Shown piece after piece: positions 16,309 through 24,907 of a stretch of 64,000 bases of DNA. The notes beneath the pieces are model-generated. The model saw nothing but the letters and a program-made list of their open reading frames with translations, ran no database searches and was not told the origin of the DNA. Made by a program: the position numbers and the translations under genes. Location: positions 2,093,001-2,157,000 of the forward strand of contig NZ_CP032152.1 in the NCBI RefSeq assembly GCF_003555505.1, in the 5' to 3' direction. The stretch's first letter is position 1; each line of letters opens with the position of its first letter. Source of the DNA: Thermosynechococcus sichuanensis E542. GTDB taxonomy: Bacteria > Cyanobacteriota > Cyanobacteriia > Thermosynechococcales > Thermosynechococcaceae.

Positions 16309-16695
16309 TCAGCTTGCTACCGTTTCCTTCAGCACTGATTTCAGCCGCCATAGGAGGAAAGTCTGCCCCAACTCAAGAGGCAGGGGCGTCACCCCCTCAA
16401 TACAGGACTGTACCCAGCCATCTCCCCACGACCATTCCTGCCAGCCCTCAATGGCCTGCCGCAGCACCAGTACCAGTCGCTCTGCGGTCAGCAGTTCTAC
16501 GCGGTGTTCCAATTTCAGCCACAGAAATTCACTGGTGAAGCTGTCCCCCACTTGCAGGCGATCGCCCGTTGTCTGAATCTGTAGGGGCCACAACCACTGC
16601 CGTAACTGTCTTGGCTGTGTCAAATAATCCCGCAGTTGGTCGGCGGTGGCCGGCACCTCAATGCGCAAATGGCTTGATTGAAATGTTCCCAGCAT
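16309..16695 (-). CDS. SRPBCC-family small protein
   Basis: A 128-residue single-domain protein with the helix-grip (START/Bet v1) look: an opening beta strand FQSSHLRIEVPATADQLRDYLTQP, LRQWLWPLQ, then alternating strands (GDRLQVGDSFTSEFLWLKLEHRVELL) and a C-terminal helix. Bet v1-like folds bind hydrophobic ligands; no catalytic residues identify a reaction. It sits between speA (9 nt downstream of the speA stop) and the SLH lipoprotein on the same strand. Function unknown. Confidence 0.65.
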   Translation of the reverse strand: MLGTFQSSHLRIEVPATADQLRDYLTQPRQLRQWLWPLQIQTTGDRLQVGDSFTSEFLWLKLEHRVELLTAERLVLVLRQAIEGWQEWSWGDGWVQSCIEGVTPLPLELGQTFLLWRLKSVLKETVAS

Positions 16696-16704
16696 CGCTT
16701 TTCC

Positions 16705-18639
16705 CTAAGAGGATAGATACGTGTAGCTGCGCAGGCTCCGCTCGTAGTTTTCTAGAAGGTGTTGCGCTTCCGCTAGGGTAATTTGGCCTTCGGCAAGGGC
16801 GGCCTCGGCACGGCGGCGGATTTTTTCGAGGAGGGCATCACCTTGGTACTGCACATAACCAAGGACTTCTTGCATTGTATCGCCCCGCACCAGATGCTCA
16901 ATTTCGTAGCCCTTGGGTGTGAGACGGATATGAACGGCATTCGTATCCCCAAAGAGATTGTGGAGATTGCCCATGATCTCTTGGTAGGCTCCGTTGAGAA
17001 AGAGGCCAAGGTAGTAGGGTTCGCCGGGGCGAAAGGGATGGAGTTCCAAAACCGATTTCACATCCCGCAGGTCAATGAACTGGTCAATTTTACCGTCGCT
17101 GTCGCAGGTGAGATCCGCAAGGATCCCCCGTTCAGTGGGTTCTTCATCGAGGCGGTGAATGGGCATGATCGGAAACAATTGATCGATCGCCCAGCTATCG
17201 GGCACCGACTGAAACACCGATAAATTGATGTAGTAGATCGAAGCCATGATTTTCTCAAGGTCTTCGAGATCGTCGGGGACATATTCCTGCTGACGAGCAA
17301 TGCCGAGGATCTTGGCGCAACAGGCCCAAAAGAGACTCTCTGCCCGTGCCCGCTCCGGCAAACTCAAGTAGCCAAAGTTAAAAAGACTAATGGCTTCCCC
17401 CTTAAATTGCAGGGCATCGTTGTAGGCCTCTTGGTAGTTGTTCTCATCAATGTTTTGGTAGGTGTCATAGAGGTTGCGGATAATCAGGTGCTCCTCTTCT
17501 GTGGCGGGTTCGGGGGTAATTTTGGGCACTTCACTGACCCCCAAGACATTGAAAATTAACACTGATTGATGCGAGGCAATGGCGCGGCCACTCTCACTAA
17601 TGAGGATCGGATCAGGAATGCCCCGCTGCCGACAGGCGTCCTTAATCCCAGCCACGACATCACTGGCATAGTTTTGCATACTGTAGTTTTTTGAGGCATG
17701 GAAGTTGGTTTTTGAGCCGTCGTAGTCCACCCCCAAGCCACCACCCACATCGAGGTACCGCATGTTGGCACCGAGGCGCACCAGTTCGCCATAAATTTGC
17801 CCCGCCTCACGAATGGCATCCTTAATGACGCTAATGGCAGAGATTTGGGAGCCAATGTGAAAGTGCAACAGTTGCAGGGAGTTGAGCATTCCTGCTTCCC
17901 GCAGTTGTTCGACTGCTGCTAAAATCTCTGGCACCGTGAGACCAAACTTGGCGCGATCGCCAGCGGAGGTGCCCCAGCGCCCTACCCCTTGGGTACTGAG
18001 TTTTGCCCGCACCCCCACAATCGGCTCAATGCCCAAGGCCTGACTGACAGCAATCACTTCCGCTACTTCTTCGGGCTGCTCAAGGACAATGATGGGGGTG
18101 TGGCCAAGGCGACGGGCGAGAATAGCGGTTTCAATGTAGCTACGATCCTTATAGCCATTGCAGATCAGCAGTGCCCCCGGTGTATTGAGCATGGCCAAGG
18201 CAATCAGCAGTTCGGGTTTCGATCCCGCCTCTAGGCCAAACTGGTGGGACTGACCAAAGCGCACGAGGGCTTCAATGATGTGGCGTTGTTGATTGCACTT
18301 GACGGGAAAGACCCCCTTGTAGGCCCCCTGATAGCCATAACGGGCAATGGCGCGGGCAAAACAGGCATTCAATCGCTCAATGCGATCCTCAAGGATGTCG
18401 GAAAACCGCAGCAGCAGGGGGAGGCCAATGTTACGCTGTTGGAGCGCCTGTACCAGTTCATAAAGATCTAACGACCCACCGCGATCGCCCTTGGGAGAGA
18501 CGGTGACATGACCCGCAGCATTAATCCCAAAGTAGGGTTCGCCCCAGCCCTGAATGCGGTAGAGCTGCTCGCTGTCCTCAATTGTCCAATTGCTGGTTTT
18601 CGTAACGGTCAATGCCATCGTGGGTGACACAGCAGCCAT
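16705..18639 (-). CDS. speA: biosynthetic arginine decarboxylase SpeA
   Basis: A 644-residue PLP-dependent, fold-III decarboxylase that makes agmatine from arginine, the first step of polyamine synthesis. The PLP lysine is K114 in GVFPVKCNQQRH; other blocks are GLEAGSKPELL, LLHFHIGSQISAI, YLDVGGGLGVDYDGS, ILISESGRAIASHQSVL and CDSDGKIDQFIDL (with the substrate-binding Cys-Asp). The length matches cyanobacterial and E. coli SpeA. The start at 18639 gives MAAVSPTMALTV; a second ATG at residue 8 is possible. It is divergent from accC, with about 136 bp between the ATGs. Confidence 0.96.
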   Translation of the reverse strand: MAAVSPTMALTVTKTSNWTIEDSEQLYRIQGWGEPYFGINAAGHVTVSPKGDRGGSLDLYELVQALQQRNIGLPLLLRFSDILEDRIERLNACFARAIARYGYQGAYKGVFPVKCNQQRHIIEALVRFGQSHQFGLEAGSKPELLIALAMLNTPGALLICNGYKDRSYIETAILARRLGHTPIIVLEQPEEVAEVIAVSQALGIEPIVGVRAKLSTQGVGRWGTSAGDRAKFGLTVPEILAAVEQLREAGMLNSLQLLHFHIGSQISAISVIKDAIREAGQIYGELVRLGANMRYLDVGGGLGVDYDGSKTNFHASKNYSMQNYASDVVAGIKDACRQRGIPDPILISESGRAIASHQSVLIFNVLGVSEVPKITPEPATEEEHLIIRNLYDTYQNIDENNYQEAYNDALQFKGEAISLFNFGYLSLPERARAESLFWACCAKILGIARQQEYVPDDLEDLEKIMASIYYINLSVFQSVPDSWAIDQLFPIMPIHRLDEEPTERGILADLTCDSDGKIDQFIDLRDVKSVLELHPFRPGEPYYLGLFLNGAYQEIMGNLHNLFGDTNAVHIRLTPKGYEIEHLVRGDTMQEVLGYVQYQGDALLEKIRRRAEAALAEGQITLAEAQHLLENYERSLRSYTYLSS

Positions 18640-18775
18640 AGTGCGCTCCCAAATAAAACCCTGCTGATCCTAACTTGTTTTTGCCAGTGGCACCAATGCA
18701 ATTGCAGCTCGGTTTTTCGGTAGCGTTCGGCGGGCATGGTAGCATTAGGGATCGCTTCCCCTACCGTTGACCGCC

Positions 18776-20137
18776 ATGGCCTTTACGAAAATTTTGATTG
18801 CCAATCGTGGCGAAATTGCACTACGGATTCTACGCACCTGTGAAGAATTGGGCATTGCAACAGTTGCTGTCTATTCCACAGTAGATCGCCATGCCCTGCA
18901 TGTGCAATTGGCCGATGAGGCGGTGTGCATTGGCGAAGCCCCCAGTAGTCGCAGCTATCTCAATATTCCCAACATTATTGCTGCTGCCCTCACTCGGAAT
19001 GTCTCGGCGATTCACCCCGGCTATGGTTTTCTAGCGGAAAATGCCCGCTTTGCCGAAATCTGCGCTGACCACAAAATTACCTTTATTGGGCCGAGTCCTG
19101 CGGCGATGCGTGCCATGGGGGATAAGTCCACCGCCAAAGCCACGATGCAACAGGTGGGAGTGCCGACGATTCCTGGCAGTGATGGACTCGTTCAGGATGA
19201 GGAAACGGCCCGGGCGATCGCCCGCAAAATTGGCTATCCCCTGATGATTAAAGCCACCGCTGGAGGAGGGGGTCGCGGGATGCGCTTGGTGCGCTCTGCC
19301 GAAGAGTTGGGACGTGCCCTCAGTGCCGCCCAAGGGGAAGCGGAAGCCGCCTTCGGCAATGCCGGGGTCTATCTGGAGCGGTTTATTGAAAATCCCCGCC
19401 ACATAGAATTTCAGATTCTCGCGGATAGCTATGGCAATGTCATCCACCTCGGGGAACGGGATTGCTCCGTACAACGGCGTCACCAAAAGCTCCTTGAGGA
19501 GGCGCCTAGCCCTGCCCTCACCCCCGAACTGCGTGCCAAGATGGGAGCTGCTGCTGTCACTGCGGCCAAAGCCATTAACTATGTTGGTGCCGGCACCATT
19601 GAATTTCTCCTTGACGGCCAAGACAACTTCTACTTTATGGAGATGAATACCCGCATTCAGGTGGAGCACACCGTCACGGAAATGATTACGGGGCTAGATC
19701 TGATTGCGGAGCAAATTCGCATTGCCCAAGGGGAACCCCTCAGCTTGACCCAAGAGCAGGTGCAGTTGCGCGGACACGCGATCGAGTGCCGCATTAATGC
19801 CGAAGACCCAGAGCGCAATTTCCGTCCCCATCCCGGTCGCATTAGCGGTTACTTGCCCCCCGGTGGCCCTGGGGTGCGCATGGACTCCCACGTTTATACC
19901 GACTATGAAATCCCCCCCTATTATGATTCGCTAATCGGTAAATTGGTGGTGTGGGGGAACGATCGCCCCGCTGCGATTGCCCGCATGAAGCGCGCCCTAC
20001 GAGAATGTGCAATTATGGGGGTGCCGACCACCATTCCCTTTCATCAGCAGGTGATGGACACACCGGAGTTTCGCAGCGGCATTGTCTATACCAACTTTGT
20101 CGATAAGCTCATGACCACATTGGGCTGGAATGTTTAA
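18776..20137 (+). CDS. accC: acetyl-CoA carboxylase biotin carboxylase subunit AccC
   Basis: A 453-residue ATP-grasp enzyme that carboxylates biotin on AccB, the first half of the acetyl-CoA carboxylase reaction for fatty acid synthesis. The N-terminal [14 protein letters not shown], the glycine-rich ATP loop [12 protein letters not shown], EKxLEEAPSP-like [28 protein letters not shown] and the C-terminal [23 protein letters not shown] are all canonical. I preferred the ATG at 18776 over a TTG at 18767. The stop overlaps the murG start by one base (TAATG), unusual company that suggests coupling of lipid and wall synthesis genes. Confidence 0.97.
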   Translation: MAFTKILIANRGEIALRILRTCEELGIATVAVYSTVDRHALHVQLADEAVCIGEAPSSRSYLNIPNIIAAALTRNVSAIHPGYGFLAENARFAEICADHKITFIGPSPAAMRAMGDKSTAKATMQQVGVPTIPGSDGLVQDEETARAIARKIGYPLMIKATAGGGGRGMRLVRSAEELGRALSAAQGEAEAAFGNAGVYLERFIENPRHIEFQILADSYGNVIHLGERDCSVQRRHQKLLEEAPSPALTPELRAKMGAAAVTAAKAINYVGAGTIEFLLDGQDNFYFMEMNTRIQVEHTVTEMITGLDLIAEQIRIAQGEPLSLTQEQVQLRGHAIECRINAEDPERNFRPHPGRISGYLPPGGPGVRMDSHVYTDYEIPPYYDSLIGKLVVWGNDRPAAIARMKRALRECAIMGVPTTIPFHQQVMDTPEFRSGIVYTNFVDKLMTTLGWNV

Positions 20138-21207
20138 TGCCTAGGCAAGGGAAACTACTGATTGCAGCGAGTGGTACCGGGGGGCATCTCTTTCCGGCGC
20201 TGGCGGTGGCAGAGGAGTTACCTGAATATGAGATCCATTGGTTAGGCGTGCGCGATCGCCTAGAACAGCAATTGATTCCGCCCCGTTACCCCCTCCATAC
20301 CATCCACTTTAGTGGCGTCCAAGGCAAGACCCCTTGGGCAAAGCTGCGCCCCTTGTGGCAATTTTGGGGAGCCTTTTGGCAAACGCGCCAGTTGTTAAAA
20401 CAGGGACACTTCCAAGGGGTGTTTACCACTGGTGGTTACATCGCGGCGCCGGCGATTTTAGCGGCTCGCAGTTTGGGGCGTGTCGCCCTGCTCCACGAAT
20501 CCAACGCCCTACCGGGTAAAGTCACCCGCTGGCTAGCGCCTTGGTGTACACTGGTGGCCTTGGGTACCCCAGCCAGTTTGGCCTACCTCAAATCCAAACG
20601 GCTGAACCTGCGGGTCACGGGCACACCGGTGCGTCCCGATATTCTCCATCCCGGCGACTTGGCGTTGCCGATTCCCAAAGATGTGCCCCTAATTCTAGTG
20701 ATGGGGGGGAGTCAAGGGGCAGTGGCTATCAATCGCCTTGTACGGGAAACGGTTCACCACTGGCTCGATGCTGGGGCTTGGGTAGTGCATCTCACGGGCA
20801 ATAATGATCCCGATGCTCAAGGTGTGCAGCATCCCCACTACCTCGTCTTTCCCTTCTTTGAACCCATGGGGCCACTCCTGCACCGCGCCGATATTGTCAT
20901 TAGTCGCGCCGGCGCCAGTGCCTTGGCGGAGCTAACCCTCACGGGAACCCCGGCGCTATTGATTCCCTATCCCCATGCCGCTGAGGATCACCAAACGGTG
21001 AATGCGGAAGTCTTGGTGAGTGCCGGTGCGGCTGAAATGATCCCACAATCGGCATTGACGGGCGATCGCCTCGGACGGATCATTTTAGAATGGCTAGGGC
21101 AGCCGCAAAAATTACAAGCCATGGCAGAGAATGCCCGCCAACTGGCCATGCCCAACAGTAGTCAGCAGGTCGCTGATCTCATTCGTATGCTAATTCCCAC
21201 CCCCTAG
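20137..21207 (+). CDS. murG: UDP-GlcNAc:lipid I GlcNAc transferase MurG
   Basis: A 356-residue GT-B glycosyltransferase making lipid II for peptidoglycan at the inner membrane face. The N-terminal [27 protein letters not shown], the nucleotide-binding [16 protein letters not shown] and [33 protein letters not shown] are diagnostic. Its ATG overlaps the accC stop (TAATG). The LMW-PTP gene begins 10 nt later. Confidence 0.97.
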   Translation: MPRQGKLLIAASGTGGHLFPALAVAEELPEYEIHWLGVRDRLEQQLIPPRYPLHTIHFSGVQGKTPWAKLRPLWQFWGAFWQTRQLLKQGHFQGVFTTGGYIAAPAILAARSLGRVALLHESNALPGKVTRWLAPWCTLVALGTPASLAYLKSKRLNLRVTGTPVRPDILHPGDLALPIPKDVPLILVMGGSQGAVAINRLVRETVHHWLDAGAWVVHLTGNNDPDAQGVQHPHYLVFPFFEPMGPLLHRADIVISRAGASALAELTLTGTPALLIPYPHAAEDHQTVNAEVLVSAGAAEMIPQSALTGDRLGRIILEWLGQPQKLQAMAENARQLAMPNSSQQVADLIRMLIPTP

Positions 21208-21217
21208 GAAACGCGCT

Positions 21218-21712
21218 ATGCCCATCCGTCTTTTGTTTGTTTGTCTTGGCAATATTTGTCGCTCTCCTGCCGCCGAAGGAATCATGCAAGACCTGATCAA
21301 AAAGGCCGGCCTAGGGCATGAGATTCAGTGCGATTCTGCGGGTACCAGCAACTTCCACGTTGGCGATCCACCGGATGCTCGCATGGTGATGACGGCACGG
21401 CAACGGGGACTGCACTTGACCCATCGGGCACGCCAATTTCATGCTGCTGATTTTGAAGAATTTGATCTCATTTTGGCAATGGATCGGGAAAACTACTACG
21501 ATATTTTGCGCCTTGACCCTGAAGGGAAATACCGCGATAAAGTGCGGCTGATGTGCGATTTTTGCCGTCACCACGAGGCGAAGGAAGTGCCCGACCCCTA
21601 CTATGGCGGTCGTCAGGGGTTTGAGAAGGTGTTGGATCTGCTCACCGATGCCTGTGAGGGTCTCTTGGAGTATCTCAAGGTGCACTACCCCCAACTACAG
21701 GAGCAGCGCTGA
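21218..21712 (+). CDS. low-molecular-weight protein tyrosine phosphatase
   Basis: A 164-residue LMW-PTP. The P-loop is CLGNICRS with nucleophile C9 and R15 (Cx5R); the general acid Asp is in [13 protein letters not shown] near residue 127. These enzymes act on tyrosine-phosphorylated proteins, in bacteria often the Wzc-like kinases of polysaccharide export. No kinase is adjacent, and a regulatory role in surface polysaccharide is only inference. The stop overlaps the purM start (TGATG). Confidence 0.93.
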   Translation: MPIRLLFVCLGNICRSPAAEGIMQDLIKKAGLGHEIQCDSAGTSNFHVGDPPDARMVMTARQRGLHLTHRARQFHAADFEEFDLILAMDRENYYDILRLDPEGKYRDKVRLMCDFCRHHEAKEVPDPYYGGRQGFEKVLDLLTDACEGLLEYLKVHYPQLQEQR

Positions 21713-22737
21713 TGGACTACCGCAGTGCCGGTGTAGATGTGGCCGCTGGCCGTGCTTTTGTTGAGCAGATTCGCCCCTTGGTGCAGCGAACCCAACGACC
21801 GGAAGTGGTGGGACGACTGGGGGGCTTTGCTGGGCTATGTCAAATTCCCAGAGGCTATCGTCAACCCCTCTTGGTCTCAGGAACCGATGGGGTGGGCACC
21901 AAGCTCAAACTGGCTCAAGCCCTGAATCGCCACGAGACTGTCGGTATTGATCTGGTGGCCATGTGCGTCAACGATGTCCTCACCTGCGGTGCTGAGCCGC
22001 TCTTTTTCTTGGACTACATTGCCTGTGGTCGTCTGGCGCCGGAGATGATGACCGCTGTGGTGGCGGGTATTGCCCAAGGGTGTGAAGCAGCGGGTTGTGC
22101 CCTCTTGGGGGGGGAGACGGCAGAAATGCCGGGATTCTATGCCGAAGGGGTCTATGACCTTGCGGGGTTCTGTGTGGGGGTTGTTGAGCAGGATCAGGTG
22201 CTGGATGGCACGCAGGTGCAGGTGGGGGATGTGGTCTTGGGATTGGCCAGTTCTGGGCTGCACAGTAATGGCTTTAGTTTAGTGCGCAAAATTGTCAGCG
22301 ATCGCCAGCTCAGTTGGCAGGATACGCCTTTTGGTACCACTTCCCTTGGTGAGCTGTGCTTGGAACCAACGCGCCTCTACGTCCAACCCATTCGTGCTGC
22401 CTTAGGGCAAGGGATTCCCATTCACGGCATGGCGCACATTACGGGCGGTGGGTTGCCTGAAAATTTGCCCCGCTGCCTAGGCGAAGGGCGATCGGCACAA
22501 CTGGATCCACAGGCTTGGCCCATCCCGCCTCTGTTTCACTGGCTAGGGGAGATGGGGGAAGTTAGCTTGGGCGAACTCTTTAACACCTTCAATATGGGCA
22601 TTGGGTACACTGTGGTTTTACCCGCGTCAGCGGTTGCAGCGGCGCAGGCCTGCTTTGCCGAGTGGGGAATTGACAGTTGGCCCATTGGCACCGTTGTTGC
22701 GGGCAGCGGTGAGGTATTGGGATTACCTGCTGCTTAA
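21712..22737 (+). CDS. purM: phosphoribosylformylglycinamidine cyclo-ligase PurM
   Basis: A 341-residue AIR synthetase, fifth step of de novo purine synthesis (FGAM + ATP to AIR). It shows the expected [13 protein letters not shown] start, [54 protein letters not shown] and [16 protein letters not shown]. It is the last gene of the compact accC-murG-PTP-purM run; 54 nt follow before the first Uma2 of the pair. Confidence 0.97.
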   Translation: MDYRSAGVDVAAGRAFVEQIRPLVQRTQRPEVVGRLGGFAGLCQIPRGYRQPLLVSGTDGVGTKLKLAQALNRHETVGIDLVAMCVNDVLTCGAEPLFFLDYIACGRLAPEMMTAVVAGIAQGCEAAGCALLGGETAEMPGFYAEGVYDLAGFCVGVVEQDQVLDGTQVQVGDVVLGLASSGLHSNGFSLVRKIVSDRQLSWQDTPFGTTSLGELCLEPTRLYVQPIRAALGQGIPIHGMAHITGGGLPENLPRCLGEGRSAQLDPQAWPIPPLFHWLGEMGEVSLGELFNTFNMGIGYTVVLPASAVAAAQACFAEWGIDSWPIGTVVAGSGEVLGLPAA

Positions 22738-22791
22738 TTCACTCCCGCCTAGAATAAAGGTGCTGGGTGCTATCACGGACTCTTGAGAAAA

Positions 22792-23466
22792 ATGACGACT
22801 CCTCTCCTCACCCTTGAAAGTGGCGATCGCCTCACCCGCGAGGAATTTGAATATCGCTACGCTCAGTGTCCCCACATTAACAAAGCTGAACTGATTAACG
22901 GAGTGGTGTTTGTGGCTTCACCAGTTCGGGTGAGAAACCACGCCCAGCCCCATAGCAACATTCTTGGCTGGCTCTTTCACTACAGCATTGAATTTAGCGG
23001 CTTCATGGTTTGCGATAACGCCACAGTACGACTCGATAACCAAAATGAAGTCCAACCCGATGTGCTATTACGCCTTGAGGAATCGGTGGGAGGTCAGTCC
23101 CGCATTAGTGCCGATGACTACATTGAAGGGGCACCAGAGTTAGTGATTGAAATTGCCTCTAGCAGTGCCGCCTACGATCTCCACGATAAGAAAGACCTCT
23201 ATTGCCGTTTTGGCGTCAAGGAATATCTGGTGTGGGTCGTCTCAGAACAGACCTTCTGCTGGTATCACCGCGAACAGGGGAGCTATGTTCAACAACAGCC
23301 CGATCGCGAGGGAGTGCTGCGCAGTCAAGCGTTTGCCGGTCTCTGGCTAAATTTACCTGCCCTTTTGCAAGGGGATATGAAAAGGGTGATGCTCACATTA
23401 CAACAGGGGCTAGCTTCCCCTGAAGGCCAACGGTTTGCTGAAGCCTTGAAGCAGCAATCACAATAA
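22792..23466 (+). CDS. Uma2-family protein, duplicate A
   Basis: A 224-residue Uma2/DUF820 protein. Conserved pieces are LTREEFEYRYAQCPHINKAELINGVVF, EVQPDVLLRL (the PD motif) and GAPELVIEIASSSAAYDLHDKKDLY with the E...K catalytic-type residues, followed by YLVWVV. The ATG at 22792 is preferred over a TTG at 22783. Its 3' half is almost the same as that of the next gene, while the 5' third is clearly diverged (VRVRNHAQPH versus VHYRLHGVPH). Role unknown; Uma2 genes are common in genomes with many mobile elements. Confidence 0.85.
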   Translation: MTTPLLTLESGDRLTREEFEYRYAQCPHINKAELINGVVFVASPVRVRNHAQPHSNILGWLFHYSIEFSGFMVCDNATVRLDNQNEVQPDVLLRLEESVGGQSRISADDYIEGAPELVIEIASSSAAYDLHDKKDLYCRFGVKEYLVWVVSEQTFCWYHREQGSYVQQQPDREGVLRSQAFAGLWLNLPALLQGDMKRVMLTLQQGLASPEGQRFAEALKQQSQ

Positions 23467-23476
23467 ATTTAGCGTT
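23287..23476 (+). repeat. 190-bp direct repeat, copy 1 (partner 23989-24178)
   Basis: Every base I compared between 23287-23476 and 23989-24178 is the same, offset 702 bp. The wider block from 23071 and 23773 has about 11 mismatches, mostly synonymous. The repeat covers the 3' ends of the two Uma2 genes and about 10 bp past the stop codon. Confidence 0.9.
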
Positions 23477-23487
23477 GAGGCTACGAA

Positions 23488-24168
23488 ATGACTCCATTAG
23501 TCAATGTCATCCCCCTTGAAAGTGGCGACCATTTAACCCGCGAGGAATTTGAAGACCGCTATGGCCGCTCTCCTCACATTAAAAAAGCTGAACTGATCAA
23601 TGGAGTCGTGTTTGTGGCCTCCCCTGTCCACTACCGCCTGCATGGTGTGCCCCACAGTCAAATGATGGTTTGGGCAGGCAATTATTGCATTGCCATTCCC
23701 CAGTTGTTGATGGCTGATAATGCCACAGTCAGACTCGATGACAAGAATGAAGTCCAGCCCGATATTATCTTGCGCCTTGAGGAATCGGTGGGAGGTCAGT
23801 CGCGCATTAGTGCCGATGACTACATTGAAGGGGCACCAGAATTAGTGATTGAAATTGCCTCTAGTAGCGCCGCCTACGATCTCCACGATAAGAAAGACCT
23901 CTATTGCCGTTTCGGCGTCAAGGAATATCTGGTGTGGGTGGTCTCAGAACAGGCCTTCTACTGGTATCACCGTGAACAGGGCAGCTACGTTCAACAACAG
24001 CCCGATCGCGAGGGAGTGCTGCGCAGTCAAGCGTTTGCCGGTCTCTGGCTAAATTTACCTGCCCTTTTGCAAGGGGATATGAAAAGGGTGATGCTCACAT
24101 TACAACAGGGGCTAGCTTCCCCTGAAGGCCAACGGTTTGCTGAAGCCTTGAAGCAGCAATCACAATAA
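23488..24168 (+). CDS. Uma2-family protein, duplicate B
   Basis: A 226-residue tandem paralogue of the gene at 22792, beginning 21 nt after its stop. The same family blocks are intact: EVQPDIILRL, PELVIEIASSSAAYDLHDKKDLY, YLVWVVSEQAFYWY. From about 23773 on it matches copy A at a constant offset of 702 bp, and the final 190 bp (23989-24178), including the stop and the following bases, are identical to 23287-23476. It borders the degenerate transposon patch directly. Confidence 0.85.
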   Translation: MTPLVNVIPLESGDHLTREEFEDRYGRSPHIKKAELINGVVFVASPVHYRLHGVPHSQMMVWAGNYCIAIPQLLMADNATVRLDDKNEVQPDIILRLEESVGGQSRISADDYIEGAPELVIEIASSSAAYDLHDKKDLYCRFGVKEYLVWVVSEQAFYWYHREQGSYVQQQPDREGVLRSQAFAGLWLNLPALLQGDMKRVMLTLQQGLASPEGQRFAEALKQQSQ

Positions 24169-24178
24169 ATTTAGCGTT
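23989..24178 (+). repeat. 190-bp direct repeat, copy 2 (partner 23287-23476)
   Basis: Second copy of the repeat spanning the 3' end of the downstream Uma2 gene. After it the sequences part at once: copy 1 leads into the next gene, whereas copy 2 leads into a short frame reading SELRFSRKWVSKQQRR then a stop (24179-24229), which looks like a stray 3' end of some other gene. Confidence 0.9.
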
Positions 24179-24234
24179 TCTGAACTGCGCTTTAGCCGCA
24201 AATGGGTGAGTAAGCAGCAGCGGCGTTAGGGAGA

Positions 24235-24502
24235 CTACTCAAAGTCCTGAAAAGCTCGACCATTGGGTTGGTCATAGACCTGAAAAAAGTGTTTTTCCCT
24301 CAAAGGCTCGACCACACCATAGAGCTAAAACGTCACTCGCCCTCCCGTGAGCGTGAGCAGTCCCCAGCGACTCTCGTCTTGACAGATGCACTGTCGGGTA
24401 GGCCACCTCAAGCAAATGCTCCTGTCGCAGCCACTGCACAATAGCTCTATAGCTGTCAAACCCGCTGGGGTCTTGCAGACGTTTCTGCAACTGTGCCATC
24501 AC
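24235..24502 (-). pseudogene. IS630-type transposase remnant
   Basis: On the minus strand the first frame reads LQKRLQDPSGFDSYRAIVQW then LEVAYPTVH, the helix-turn-helix region of IS630/Tc1-like transposases. A frame change then gives QDESRWGLLTLTGGRVTF, matching the catalytic-domain start (QDESRxGL...TG) of the same family. After a stop it continues LYGVVEPLREKHFF and AFQDFE. Relative to a full transposase there are internal deletions, at least one frameshift and one stop, so it cannot be functional. No terminal inverted repeats were found. Confidence 0.7.
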
Positions 24503-24798
24503 TACTGGGGGGACGATTCGTGGTTACAAAGAGCTGGTATAAGACAGAGTTTCGGATCGCGACGAATCTATGGAATCTAACCGATGAAGAAGTGGCTGAA
24601 CTGTATGGGCAGCGGGGGGCGATTGAGAATTTATGGAAATTCTTAAAAATGCATTTGAGAGTTAGTGGATATACCCGAATACTTTGATAGGAAGCTGTTA
24701 GATACATTACGATACGATATGTGCAACTGGAACTGAGTCGGCGATGTTCCATCATTCATTGGAGCTTTGATTGGCAGCCGGAGCTATGTGTGGCTTAG
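24503..24798 (+). pseudogene. IS4-like transposase C-terminal remnant
   Basis: The plus-strand frame reads VVTKSWYKTEFRIATNLW then LTDEEVAELYGQRGAIENLW and KFLKMHLRV, the Y-(2)-R-(3)-E-(6)-K signature region of IS4-family DDE transposases; the usual RW.IE is here RGAIE. It runs into a stop soon after. A different frame then gives YVQLELSRRCSIIHWSFDWQ and a stop at 24796-24798, which fits a frameshifted C terminus. The N-terminal two thirds, with the first two catalytic Asp residues, are missing. It abuts the IS630-like relic in opposite orientation. Confidence 0.65.
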
Positions 24799-24907
24799 AA
24801 CATTAAGTTTTGTTACAGGATTCAACACTTCTGATTCTGACGACGACCCAATTCAACCATACCTAGTGATTAGACTATAAAGCATCAGGTGGCTTGAGGA
24901 CAGTGTC

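Noticed and set aside
23147-23423. Overlapping plus-strand ORFs in the Uma2 genes
   Set aside because: They are other-frame shadows that repeat in both copies because the DNA is duplicated.
24272-24502. Minus-strand 76-codon ORF as a real gene
   Set aside because: It is only the N-terminal part of an IS630-type transposase, broken by a frameshift and deletion, so I list it as a pseudogene.
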